A stretch of 64,000 nucleotides of DNA from Anthonomus grandis grandis (lineage: Eukaryota > Arthropoda > Insecta > Coleoptera > Curculionidae): assembly GCF_022605725.1 (NCBI RefSeq), contig NC_065560.1, positions 16,297,052 through 16,361,051 of the forward strand. The letters run 5' to 3'. A model generated the notes under the pieces. It saw only the letters and a program-made list of their open reading frames with translations, ran no database searches and was not told where the DNA came from. The number at the start of each line of letters is the position of its first letter. Within the stretch, counting starts at the first letter, position 1. Made by a program: the position numbers and the translations under genes. Shown here one piece after another: positions 43,665 to 53,972 of this stretch.

Positions 43665-45788
43665 GGGTAGACCGCGGATCAAAGTGCCATTTCTAGTAAA
43701 AATTGGTTTTAAAAAACTTTGAGAGGTCACTTTTTTTAATTTTTGGTAACTGGAACCTTAAGTTAATAAACTGGCTTGTCACAAAAATCTAACGTGAAGA
43801 AAAACACTGGTATTATCAGTTTTTATGGGTTCTGGTAAATGGCACTTTTTACCCATGCATGGGGTAGAAAGTGGCGGTAAGTTGTGCCGTGATAGAATAG
43901 AATAGAAAATACGAGTAGTAAGTAAGGCTGCTTTTAATATGTTTAACTAAAAGCTAAAAGTAAACTACACTTTTAAAAGGTAAACAACTAAACAAGGAAC
44001 TGTTAAAGAATGAAAAACTTAGTTAGTCCATATCACCGTCACAGTTAAGGCAGATAAACCAGTTTGAATCACCCGTAATACATTTGTCGTGAGCCCACTC
44101 TTTGCAGGTTCTACATTACACCCATTCCTCTGAAGGTAAGCTCTGTGAATATGAATCGCAACATATTAGGCAAACGCAGTCATCCTCCGAATCGGTTGAG
44201 GAATTCGAGTCTTGATTCTTTTTGCTTGAGTAAACCCTTCTTTTAACTTGATTTGCCTTTTGTTTAACTTGTTTCATCTTTTCCTGACTTATTATTGCCT
44301 GTTCCTGCTTTAGGGCGTCCTTCTCGGGAGTGTCTGTGAGCACAGCGGTATATCTACGTTTTCTGCCCTTTGTCGATCCTGTTCGGGGTCCTGCTTTGGG
44401 AAGGCGTTTTACTATGTGTGGAGAAAATGTTTTCTTTCCTGGAAGATTATCAATGTTAGATGGTCCAGCAATTGGATTTTCGGCATTATTTATATTTTTA
44501 TTAAATTCTTTATTTTGCGGTTGGTCATTTTCATTAAGGGCAGGATATTAACTATTTTCATTGGGTTGTTGAGAAGATTCATCAAAAATGAGTCCTTGAA
44601 GATTTTCATTGACGACTTGTGGTTCATTCTCAAGAAGTTGGTTGTCCTGATTGTCATTTTCGTTAGGGGGAACTGGTCGATCTGTGACATATGCTGGAGC
44701 AAAATCAATGTCTAAGAATATGTCCCGATTGTAAGGAAAAATGCCACTCTTTTTAAAAGAATGTATAATATTGTTAGGACACATCGCTAGGGGGTAAGCT
44801 GAATTAACAATCGATGGAATATCATAAATTGTAATATTCTTCCCGGCATTACTTCTCATCCAGGCATCTTGGGCAGAAGAAAGGTATTTCTTGAACGGGC
44901 CGTATACACCCATATCTAATAGCAGCAGCCGATGCGAAGAGTGAGGCGGAAACGATAATAAAACAATGCCATTATATTTCGCCAAATTTAACACTGATAT
45001 AGCTAAAAGCGAAATATGGTTATCTAACAACAGAAGGACTGGTGATTGCTTTGTCGGTTTCACATGTTTAATGAAGATTATTTTCATGAGGTATATGAAC
45101 AAAAGGAAGCTATCTTCTGTCATCCATCGGGATGAATTTGCTGTACCAATACAGTCGGGTGGTCCACCCCGAATAAAATAATCTTTATAATTCTTTCGGG
45201 AAAATAAAAACATAGGTGGTATACAAAGCCCACTTGCAGAAACTGCTGTTGTAAGTGTTACATTTGTACCCCTTTTGCCTGAAGTAAGAGCACCGACTTG
45301 CCTTGACCCCTTCACTCCTACAATCTTTCGAGGTTTCAAGACTGTTGAAACTCGAGTTTTATCTGTATTCCATATGAAGGAAGCGGTGAATGAGTAGCGC
45401 TTCAAAATATTATTTAATTTGTCGAAAAAATCGGCTACATTTTTCTTGTTAAAAGATGTTGCCCTTCCCAAAATAGTGGCCTCAGGTGTTCGAATAGAAA
45501 GTCGTGGGTTTCTTTTTAGAAACGCTGCAAACCAGTCTTAAAGTCAGTGGTTTAAATTTGATGAAAAATAGCTTCTTCCGAACAAAAAATATACTATGGC
45601 ACATTTTTACGTAGCACGGGCACAAAACACAAAATGTGGCGTCCTCTCGCTTACACGGCTACTAGAACAATGAATGCATGGGATCGTCTGGCGGCGGTAT
45701 AGGACTGATCTTAGAATGTTAGTGTCGAGCGTATTTCGGTTAATTTAAAGAAATGGCGGCAGGTGGCACTTTTATCCCCGATCTACCC
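43665..45788 (-). mobile_element. Pogo-type element with TA duplication
   Basis: Termini GGGTAGACCGCGGATCAAAG and the complement of GGGTAGATCGGGGATAAAAG, with GTGCCA next inward on both. TA flanks at 43663-43664 and 45789-45790. 2,124 bp; one minus-strand transposase lacking its N-terminus. Confidence 0.85.
44023..45537 (-). pseudogene. Pogo/Tigger-like transposase with C-terminal PHD-like zinc cluster
   Basis: Open from DWFAAFLKRNPRLSIRTPEA (end of the CENP-B-type DNA-binding domain) in one frame to 44023, interrupted by TAA at 44548-44550 and TAA at 44116-44118. DDE_1 motifs: IWNTDKTRVSTV (usually NxDETG; the Glu and Gly are changed), PVLLLLDNHISL and FPPHSSHRLLLLDMGVYGPF. The C-terminus has CLICCDSYSQSL, CRTCKEWAHDKCITG and FICLNCDG, a PHD-like Cys/His cluster. 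The paired CENP-B helix-turn-helix N-terminus is deleted. Stops and changed catalytic surroundings argue it is dead. Confidence 0.8.
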
Positions 45789-45790
45789 TA

Positions 45791-47747
45791 AGCGAAACTG
45801 TCGTTACTAGAATGACGTGAACCCACAACCAAAGTGTACATAAATCATAATTTTTTTTTCAGTTTTTGAAATATATAGACTTTACTAGAAGTATTTAGGA
45901 AATGCCTCCATAGTTTGGGAGATCTGATTATTAGTCTGGTATTTATAAAAGGAAATTTAAATAGCGCAATATATGTTAATATGCTAAAAGGATCTATCTA
46001 ACCTCTAATAGTTCAGACTAGAGAATGAGAATTGTGCATCCCTTAGTTTAATATTATAAGAAAAATGTAAATACGTTAATTATTCTCCTAGCTTTTGTAC
46101 TACTTTATTAGTATTCTGTAGTTAAAGTAGATTCGTAGGGTTTATTTAGGGTTCTACTTACGTTTGGTTTATTGTTTATATCTATAGTATCTAGTTTTTA
46201 AGTACTTCATCTTGTTTGAGAGCCCCATTTTGGCTCCAATTTAGATTATTTAGGTTATATTTTTGTAAATCCCTGTAGTTTTAGTTTACTTGATTGTGTA
46301 TACTTGCCTGTCAGTTTGACTGTCAGTATTTTCCTAAAATTATTGGTCTCATTCGGCAAAAATAATGAAGATAATTCTAAATATTTCGAAACTGTTCCAT
46401 CGGGCTTTAAAAAGGACGCGCTTCGTAACATTTCATTCAGTTTTAGTCCGTCTTTACTTTGGAAACAATTAAACGACGACAGTCAAGGCAAGTTAGGTTA
46501 GTGTTTTTGACGTTGACAATAAAAGTGTTTTCCCGAATTTCGTTACAATATTTGAGAAGAAAATTTACTACATTTTACACATGGAGGAACTCTTACCCCA
46601 TTTTATAGATGGATCAACTTAATATATTCCAGCTAGGCAATGATTTAATAATATTTATTATAATCAATGAATTAAAAGAGAGCTACTGTTGAATAGCCTT
46701 CCAGATTACCGAACTTATCGGCCCTTCATTTCTTCCTCTATCGCCATCTAAAATTTGTTATTTTTAAGACACAACCTGCCTCTATAGAATAACTGATGAA
46801 AGAAATAGTTCAAGAACGTCGCGTTATTTCCAGTACATCCTAAGTTTAAAATAGACTTTATTGTTGTCTTACATCTAACATTTCCCAAATTAATAATAAA
46901 AAATTATATTTAAGTAATATTTTATTTAATAAACCAAAACTGCTACGTCGAAGATATTTTAAATTAATATTAGACATGCAATTAATTTCTTTATGTAAAT
47001 AAATATTGTCGTAAACGGGACAGGCGTTTAAATAGGCTAATTTATAATACCATAGACAGGCTACCTACAAAAGAATTAAAAAGGTCAGGCAGACGCATAT
47101 TGGCTAATTCACAAACTGCGCTTCATCACATTAATTCGACCTTTACATGCATCCTGGCCTTGACATTGAATGTATATTCGCAGAGCTTTTAAAAATATCA
47201 TCTACATCGGCTCTTGTATAATAATTAAGATGAGTTTAACACGGGTATTTCCTCGCGGATTCATGCACGTTTTTATTGAAAAGATGCACGTTTTTCACGA
47301 AAAACTTAATTATGCTTTCATAAAATATTATAGACATATTATGGAATTATTATAAATATATACTTACTACCCCCGTTTTGCTTGTATGGAAAATTTTAGA
47401 TTTATTTTCTTTATTTAATCAAAAGCCGACAAATGTAATACCAAGTACAATGTAAAGTCGAAAACAAATTTTTTTTGTTAAAATACTAGCAACTTTTCTT
47501 TTAATAAAACCAAATTATTATACTAAAAACAGTGCCAAAGAATTCGGTGTGACGATCTGATAGTCTTAAAGTATTCCAAATAAGTTCTTTAGATCGTTGA
47601 CCTAGATGTCTTCCAAGTTCGTGTTAAGAGCCTTTTGGATGGTATTTACGTCTTCGAATCACTTTCTTTTCATTAGCAATTGCAATTTTTGGAAAACATC
47701 CAAGATGATAAAACCGTTTGGCATTTCAAATTAATAGGAAAATAAAA
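45791..47747. other. No gene seen
   Basis: AT-rich. Short open frames at 46304-46501 and 47170-47355 are unrecognised and unsupported by context. Confidence 0.4.
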
Positions 47748-47860
47748 ACACGTATTCAGCGTTTAGCGTTTTTTTTAAGCCATAGCCCTGATGATAATAG
47801 TTTCCGGCCAAAAGCGCTAGGCAGATATTAGTATATTGCGTCTTACGCTGAATATGTGCT
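47748..47860 (+). ncRNA. Possible hammerhead-like structure with outer inverted repeat
   Basis: Outer arms CACGTATTCAGCGT (47749) and ACGCTGAATATGTG (about 47845) pair. Inside, GCCATAGC precedes CCTGATGATAATAG, and CCGGCCAAAA precedes GCGCTAGGC, which can pair with the first word. A perfect CTGATGA box is present, but the expected GAAA is AAAA. Confidence 0.35.
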
Positions 47861-48014
47861 TTTGTTTTATTTGACTTTTCCCATAGTTAACTACAGCGTA
47901 TAACTTACCAAATCTATTTCAAATTGAAATAAGTAATTTTAATATATAGACCAAATATTTAAGAATAAATACGGGACTTTTAAAATCAAACTTGTCTATT
48001 TGGAATATACCTAA

Positions 48015-48313
48015 TACTTATAGAGTCAATACTTTGCTATGGCATAATACCCTGGGATGTGTGGACTTACAAGATCAATTTGCGATCATTACACCTTATT
48101 CAGAAGTACATGTTTAAAATAATCTGTAGAAAAAATGTACGAAGTAGGCCCACTTCGTACATTTTTCGTTCTTTCGTTCTTTTTTTTTTGTTAAACACAA
48201 TAATAAGACAAGTAACGCTTTACTTAAGTACAACTTTCAAGTACTGGGACCCGCAGGGTATAGTATTTTTGAATAGATCGCCACTGCCCCTCAATTCAAT
48301 CGAATATTTTTAG
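48015..48313 (+). pseudogene. LINE C-terminal fragment
   Basis: ESILCYGIIPW then YKINLRSLHLIQKYMFKIIC and RKNVRSRPTSYIF. This matches the post-reverse-transcriptase segment of CR1/jockey-like LINEs (ESVLxYGIxxWGxxYKTNLxPLxLxQKxxxRIIxxKN). A frame slip in a T run near 48180 ends the match; the rest of the 84-codon frame is not convincing. Confidence 0.6.
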
Positions 48314-48369
48314 AATGTGTGATATCTACTCGGAGACAGTCGCAAATTCAGCTGCAATGGAGCTGTTTT

Positions 48370-48501
48370 CGGTGCCACATCGTGTTTTCTAAGGCAACAT
48401 TTTCCTGAACGTCTGACATCATTGTGTGTTTATCATTATGAGTTATGAAGTGGCCTCCTCGTTCACCAGATATTTTGTGTTATGAGGCTACGTAAGAGGT
48501 T
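48370..48501 (+). pseudogene. Tc1/mariner-type transposase relic, left part
   Basis: The plus strand reads KWPPRSPD near 48449-48472, the catalytic-region signature of Tc1/mariner-type transposases here, followed in another frame by a GYVRG word with TGA for Trp. The relic is split by the jockey-like LINE and continues after 50951. Confidence 0.5.
48450..48501. repeat. 52-bp direct repeat, left copy
   Basis: Matches 50900-50951 with three substitutions; read as an unusually long target-site duplication around the jockey-like LINE. Confidence 0.75.
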
Positions 48502-48519
48502 CCTTTATTACACTGGTTT

Positions 48520-49080
48520 CTTCCGGACTAGGTGTTATTGCTCTTGCCGGTCTGTTGCAACTGCGTGCTATGGTACTTTGATCTTCTATACTACTTTTCT
48601 CTGTAGCATCCGGGTGCTGAGGTTGGATTAAAGGATTTTTAACTTATTTCAGGATAGGAAAGAGTAATTAGGCTTCGAGGAAAGTTTAATTGATACATTC
48701 TTGAATTGTATCAAGTTTGCAGTCAGAGTGCAGATCAACATTCCTTACGAAGAAGGCTGCATTTGTGAACATCCAGAACACTTATTTTGAAACACCTGAA
48801 GCTTTCTGATGTTCGTCTTCCTGGTATTTCAGAAAATGTTTAAGGCGTAAAGTAGTTTATGACGTAGAACCTGTTTATAGACCATTCATTTATTTGTCAA
48901 AGAGAGCTTACTGCTCCTGCAGAGAAAGGAGTAGAGCGCATGAATGGTTCCATTGCATGAGTTAATTTGCTTTATATTGTGCGCGTTGAAGTTATTCTTT
49001 TTATCGAAATATACTTCTAGATACTTTATCTCGTCTTTCCAGAGGACCCGAAATTGCCAAATTTGGGATGTTGGAGTCAT
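48520..49080 (-). pseudogene. Jockey-like LINE C-terminal region
   Basis: VLWKDEIKYLEVYFDKKNNF, HALYSFLCRSSKLSLTNK, then FWMFTNAAFFVRNVDLHSDC and KLDTIQECIN (about 48715), the thumb and tail motifs of jockey ORF2. A proline-rich tail follows (NRPARAITPSPEETS) up to the duplication. Confidence 0.65.
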
Positions 49081-49099
49081 GCCTTTTTGTTATTAGAAT

Positions 49100-49478
49100 G
49101 GCCTCTGTTTTCTTACTATTTACTTTAATTTTCCAGTTGTTTGCCCACTCTATAATTTTATCTAGATGACTCTGCATGTACGCTGATATCTGGACTAAAT
49201 TTTTACAACTCGCAAAGACACAAGTGTCGTCCGCGAATAATGCGATTTGCGAATAGTGTGTGCTTTTTGGAATGTCCGCTTGGTATAAATATGTTGAATA
49301 AAATTGGTGCGAGCGGGGAGCCTTGGGGAACTCCCGCTCTCATCCTGTTAAAGGAGGTGAAAGTTCCATTTGTTCTAACAGTAAACTCCCTGTCTTTCAG
49401 GAAATTTTTAATAAATTTAGTGAAGCTTGCGGACACCCCAAATTTCTGCAACTTATAGATCAAACCGTCATGCCACAC
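49100..49478 (-). pseudogene. Jockey-like LINE reverse transcriptase palm
   Basis: GLIYKLQKFGVSASFTKFIK, NFLKDREFTVRTNGTFTSFN, RAGVPQGSPLAPILFNIF and, one frame over, IALFADDTCVFASCKNLVQI (about 49230) with the FADD box, then WANNWKIKVNSKKTEAILIT. Enough to place it in the jockey clade; broken by shifts. Confidence 0.75.
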
Positions 49479-50360
49479 TCGAAAAGGCCTTCGATACCTT
49501 TTCGATGTCGAGCGTAATCATGGCGGTAGATCCCTTCGCATTAAATGAATCTACCAGACTCTGTTGTATCCGTGCAAGCTGCAACTCAGTTAATAATCCT
49601 CTTGTAAATCCGCACTGCTCTTCCGGGATAATTTTGAATTCATCTAGCTCCTCCCATAATCACCATTCGACCGGAAAATAGCACAGGCTCATAGTAACAA
49701 ATCTATGAGACAAACAAATGGTTTTTATGTCCAAGAGTGTATTGTCAGGTAGTGTTTTCAGCATTTTGTTGTTTATTTCATCAACGCAAGGCTTTCTTAT
49801 TCATTTGGTCTTTAATTACGTCTCTTATTTCTTGTAGGCTTATACTTTTGTAGTTTGGTAGTGCGCTTAGTGGTAGGTTTTCGATTTGTACGTTTGATAG
49901 CTCTATCTCTTCACGTAATTCGGGATTATCTGGTATATCGTTTAGGTCAAATTGTTCTGTTAATAATCTGTTAAAAGTTTCCGCCTTATCCTAGTCCGAG
50001 TATACCAGAAGACCGTCTTGGTTTTCTATAGGCGGGAACTCTGTTTTTGTTCTCCCTCTCAGTATTTTTGAAACCCTCCAGAATTTTAATTTGTCTTCAT
50101 CGCCCTTCTGAAATTGCTCCTTCTTTCGTTTCTGAAGTCAAAGACTTCGTTTTTGATTCTTTTTGTAAGATTATTCGCAATTCTTTTTGCCTCTGGGTCT
50201 TTTTGCAGTCTAGCCTGTTTATTTAGTCTGTTTCTTGTTCTTATTAACCTTTTAACTCTTATTAGGAAGACTATGGAGTGGGTGTTTGGAATAGGAATTT
50301 TAGAGGTTGATAAATTAAACGATTCTTTAATTGCATCTGTTAATTGTTTTATTGAGGAAT

Positions 50361-50870
50361 CTATTTCCTCAATAGAGCTTGGAGTTGGGATTGGATGATT
50401 TTCAATCCCAACTCATGGGATTGGATGATTTGCAAGTATATTTTAAAACATTTCCCAGTTGGTGATAAGTTTTTTAGGATGGGGTCTTGCATAAAGGTTT
50501 GAGTTACAGTGATTAGGATTGGGGTATGTTCAGAGGAACTAAGGGAGTCCATATTTTCAACCACAATATTATGGCTTAAGTTTTTTGTGACAGCTAGAAT
50601 ATCAATAATATCAAATCAAATAATCATATATCTAGAATATCAGGAGTGGTATGGTGATAGTGTGTAGGCTCTTTTGGTGCTACTACCTGTATGGTATTTT
50701 CACTTATGTATCTTTTCAGTGTGCGCCCGGCTGCTGTCTCTGTTCTGCATCCCCAGCTTCTATTTTTTGCATTCCAATCCCCCGCCGCTATGGTGGGGGT
50801 GTCTTCTCTAAAAAAAGTGTCTAATGTGTTTTCTATTGCCGGGTCTGTATTACGTTGCGGTACTTCTTGG
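50361..50870 (-). pseudogene. Jockey-like LINE endonuclease C-terminal half
   Basis: FFREDTPTIAAGDWNAKNRS, WGCRTETAAGRTLKRYISEN, VVAPKEPTHYHHTTPDILDI (50830-50624), then SSSEHTPILITVTQTF (50545). GDWNAK and SEHTPI are the catalytic Asp/Asn and His motifs of the LINE endonuclease. The N-terminal half is absent through 5' truncation. A local duplication of TGGGATTGGATGATTT lies at 50389-50430. Confidence 0.75.
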
Positions 50871-50899
50871 TGAATAATGTTTCTTTGATTAGTATTGCT

Positions 50900-50951
50900 G
50901 TAGCCTCCTCGTTCACTAGATATTTTGTGTTGTGAGGCTACGTAAGAGGTT
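50900..50951. repeat. 52-bp direct repeat, right copy
   Basis: Partner of 48450-48501 (differences at 50902, 50917 and 50932). Confidence 0.75.
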
Positions 50952-51238
50952 AAGCTTACGCAGAAAAACCGGGTACTTTTAATAATTTTCGAAACCATAT
51001 TGCGAGAAATTCACAGAGTCTCACGAGCCATGATTGCGAGGTCTATAGATAATTTCGGTATCCGTCGGCAAAAATATCTCAAGAAAAATGGCTAAACGAT
51101 GTAATATTTTGAAGCTAAATATTTTATTTTATTTTAATGACAACATAATATATAAGTAATAAATTTTGAAATTAAGTGGAATAAAATTGCTTAAATTAGT
51201 TTTTCAAAATCACCATTCCTGCCTGCCGAACCCTGTAT
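50952..51238 (+). pseudogene. Tc1/mariner-type relic, right part
   Basis: After the duplication one frame reads ILREIHRVSRAMIARSIDNF and GIRRQKYLKKNG, like the C-terminal helices of these transposases (usually ending NGGHFEHLL). A terminus CCGAACCCTGTA closes it at about 51238. The left terminus was not found. Confidence 0.5.
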
Positions 51239-51623
51239 TTATCTATGATATTCAAATCATAGTAAAGTTGGGGTATTATAAATACAATTTAAAAGAACAA
51301 AAAAAAATATGAATTAATTTAAATGTTACTAAAATAAGAAGTAAGACGTGGTGCATCAGGTTTATTAAGTAAAAACAATAGTTACATAATATAAAAAATA
51401 GTAACAATATATTAACATTTTGTTATTATAATAAATGACATCAATATGACTCACTAATTTATCTTTTGAACGCATAAAATATCAGACATTAATAGCGTAC
51501 TCAAACGCTATTGAAGATTCAACAAGTAAATACATAAATTAACAAATTGTAGTCTATACCTATTATTAGTTATCATTATTGCTTTAAAAAGGATATTAGC
51601 AATTGAAATTGGTAGCTAGTTGG
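51239..51623. other. No gene seen
   Basis: AT-rich gap between two Tc1/mariner-type elements. Confidence 0.4.
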
Positions 51624-51625
51624 TA

Positions 51626-53658
51626 TGTACAGGGTCTTTCCCCATATATTGACCCCCCCCCTACAGGGGTAATGCAAAAAGTAAAAAAAAAAATTTAATA
51701 CAAAACTTTTGGGGTTTTACTTTAAATTTTTGAATCCGATGTCAAATTTTTTTTTTTCGTTTAGAAACGTCAAATTTTGACAGATGATCAGTTTTTTCTT
51801 ATGGAACAACCTGTATATGACTTCATAGTTAAAAATAGCCAAATTTTCTGATTTCAAATATATATAGTTTAACTATGTTTTATTAAACCGTCTCGGAATA
51901 TCGGGCTCCAAACTTTAAAAAAATAATATATTGAAGATCTTGGTAAGCGCTGCATTGTTATTGTTTGGCGTTTTTTTTTTTAAGATAAATGAATTGAATA
52001 GAAACAATAATAACAGAAGATTTATTATTACTAAGGTGATATTTAGCATCTTTTTGTTGACAAGGATACATTATTTTAACAATTGTTAAACTTTAATTTA
52101 GACGTAATTATAACTATAACTGCTCTATATGTCCACCACCATTATCAATACAGTTTAAATAATCCTGCTCAATTTTGTGTATTGTATTCCTTATAAATTG
52201 TCTATGATTTTGATTGATATCATCTATCGCGGTAATAATTTTTCTGCGGAGCTCCTCGACATTTTCAGTTATCTGTTCGTAAACTTTATTTTGCAGGTAA
52301 CCCCACAGAAATGAATCAAGAGGTGTTAGGTCTGGACTGTTTGGTGGCCAACGAATTGGCCCAGTTCGTCCAATTCATAGGTTATATCTTTCATTTAAAA
52401 ATCTCAAAACAGGTAACACATTATGCGGTGGAGCACCATCTTGATGCCAAACTATTTGCTCGTATTGCCTTATAGCTTAATTTCTTCTCTCTTGTCAAGT
52501 TGCCGTTATAAAAAATAGGTCCTATGACCTGGTAATTTGAAATTCCACACCATACATGTGAGATTGCCGCCCTTGAAACTTAATTTCCCTTGTTATTCGG
52601 GGGTTTGTTCTTGATCAAAAGCGAACATTTTTTCGATTGTAAATGCCCGCGGTTGTAAAGGTGCACTCGTCGGTCTACAAAATTTTTTTAAAAAAGTTAT
52701 TATCATCTTCTTTTAGCACTAGCATCTCTTGATAAAATTCCACCTGTTAATTTCTTTGCTCTACACTTAAAGTTTGAACAGGTAATATTCGATAAGCATA
52801 ATATTTATACTTTTTTAAAGTTGAATAAAATTTTTTCGCCGATCGATCAAAGTAAATTCTTGCATCTTCTATCGAATGATTTGGGTGTTCTAAAAAGAAA
52901 TTCAACATTTTTGATGGGCAATTTGAGGGAGACAAAGACCCGAACATGATAGCGTAGATCTAAATGTATTCAAAAATTACTAAAAACTTACCTACCTTAG
53001 AAATATAGCAAAATATGTAATTCTTCTTCTGGATCGACAAGAACTGTCCGACGTTTTCTTCGTAGAGTTTTTCTGATGCAAAATGCTCGTTCTATATTTT
53101 TAAACGTATTTTTTGCCAGAATGGCATGTAAAGGAAAGGTTCGACGATATTCCTCTCTGGCGGCATTTGCGTTATTATTATTTTTATAAAATATACGGAC
53201 GATATCACATTTTTCTTCATCACTGTACGGCATTTTTTAACATTTATGGGTCAACAAACAAGAAATGACAATGTCAACTGAATGATTTGTTTTTTAATAT
53301 AATATTTTAAAAAAATAACAATGCAGCGCCTACCAAAATCTTCAATATATATTTTTTTTAATGCTTGGAGCCCGATATTTCCGAAACGGTTTAATAAAAC
53401 ATAGTTAAACTATATATATTTGAAATCAGAAAATTCGACTCTTTTTAACTATGAAGTCATATACAGGGTGTTCCATAAGAAAAAACTGATCATCTGTCAA
53501 AATTTGACGTTTCTAAACGAAAAAAAAAAATTGACATCGGATTCAAAAATTTTAAGTAAAACCCCAAAAGTTTTGTATTAAATTTTTTTTTTTTACTTTT
53601 CGCATTACCCCTGTAGGGGGGGGGGGTCATACACATATATGGGGAAAGACCCTGTACA
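51626..53658 (-). mobile_element. Tc1/mariner-type element 5
   Basis: Termini TGTACAGGGTCTTTCCCCAT on both ends, with TA outside (51624-51625, 53659-53660). Inverted arms of about 350 bp include a C tract near the tip (51653-51661; G tract 53617-53628), with inner parts running to about 51965 and 53325. The transposase is on the minus strand. Its right end lies only 14 bp from the BEL LTR. Confidence 0.85.
52114..53233 (-). pseudogene. Transposase of element 5
   Basis: ATG at 53233 (MPYSDEEKCDIVRIFYKNNN), a DUF4817-like helix-turn-helix, to 52997. After a gap, KMLNFFLEHPNHSIEDARIY (52947-52747). Further shifts give TDECTFTTAGIYNRKNV (first Asp, about 52670). A last long frame from about 52470 has VWHQDGAPPHN (second Asp), a TGA in place of Trp, WPPNSPDLTPLDSFLWGYLQ (third Asp) and NCIDNGGGHIEQL to TAG at 52114-52116. 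All three acidic residues survive but the gene is fragmented. The last 76 codons before the stop are intact. Confidence 0.75.
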
Positions 53659-53672
53659 TACACAATATTAAG

Positions 53673-53944
53673 TGAAGTGTGTGGCGTTCAGATTATTTGC
53701 ATTTCACGTTAATTAAAAAACAACATTTATTTGCCAAACACAGTAATAAGTACAGTATAAATTATTAAATTAAATAGTATGACGCCATTGCTTGCGTCGT
53801 CAGAAAGTCAAAACGAGAGAGTCCGTCGTTCCCACTTCTACACCTCGCGCGGCGCTCTCCTCGCGCATGGTGACGTCGTGATATGGAAGGGATGCGGTAT
53901 TGCCAAGCGTTTACAAAACTAAGTGTCGACCAGACAACCAGATA
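53673..53944 (-). repeat. 3' LTR of the BEL element
   Basis: 272 bp, plus-strand ends TGAAGTGTG and CCAGATA. A purine-rich tract (AAGGGGGGCGA on the minus strand, 53945-53957) sits just inside it, as expected for second-strand priming. Confidence 0.92.
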
Positions 53945-53972
53945 TATCGCCCCCCTTGAAAGCCTCCAGGCT

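Larger units (their letters stand above)
48502..50899 (-). mobile_element. 5'-truncated jockey-like LINE
   Basis: Minus strand, 2,398 bp, from part-way into the endonuclease (50899) to the 3' end (48502), with an AATAAA word 3 bases from that end. The 52-bp direct repeats on both sides support a target-primed insertion into an older Tc1/mariner-type relic. Many frameshifts. Confidence 0.7.

Noticed and set aside
43491..43730. 79-codon minus-strand frame running across the left end of the pogo-type element.
   Set aside because: It crosses an element boundary (43665) and matches no family; treated as chance.
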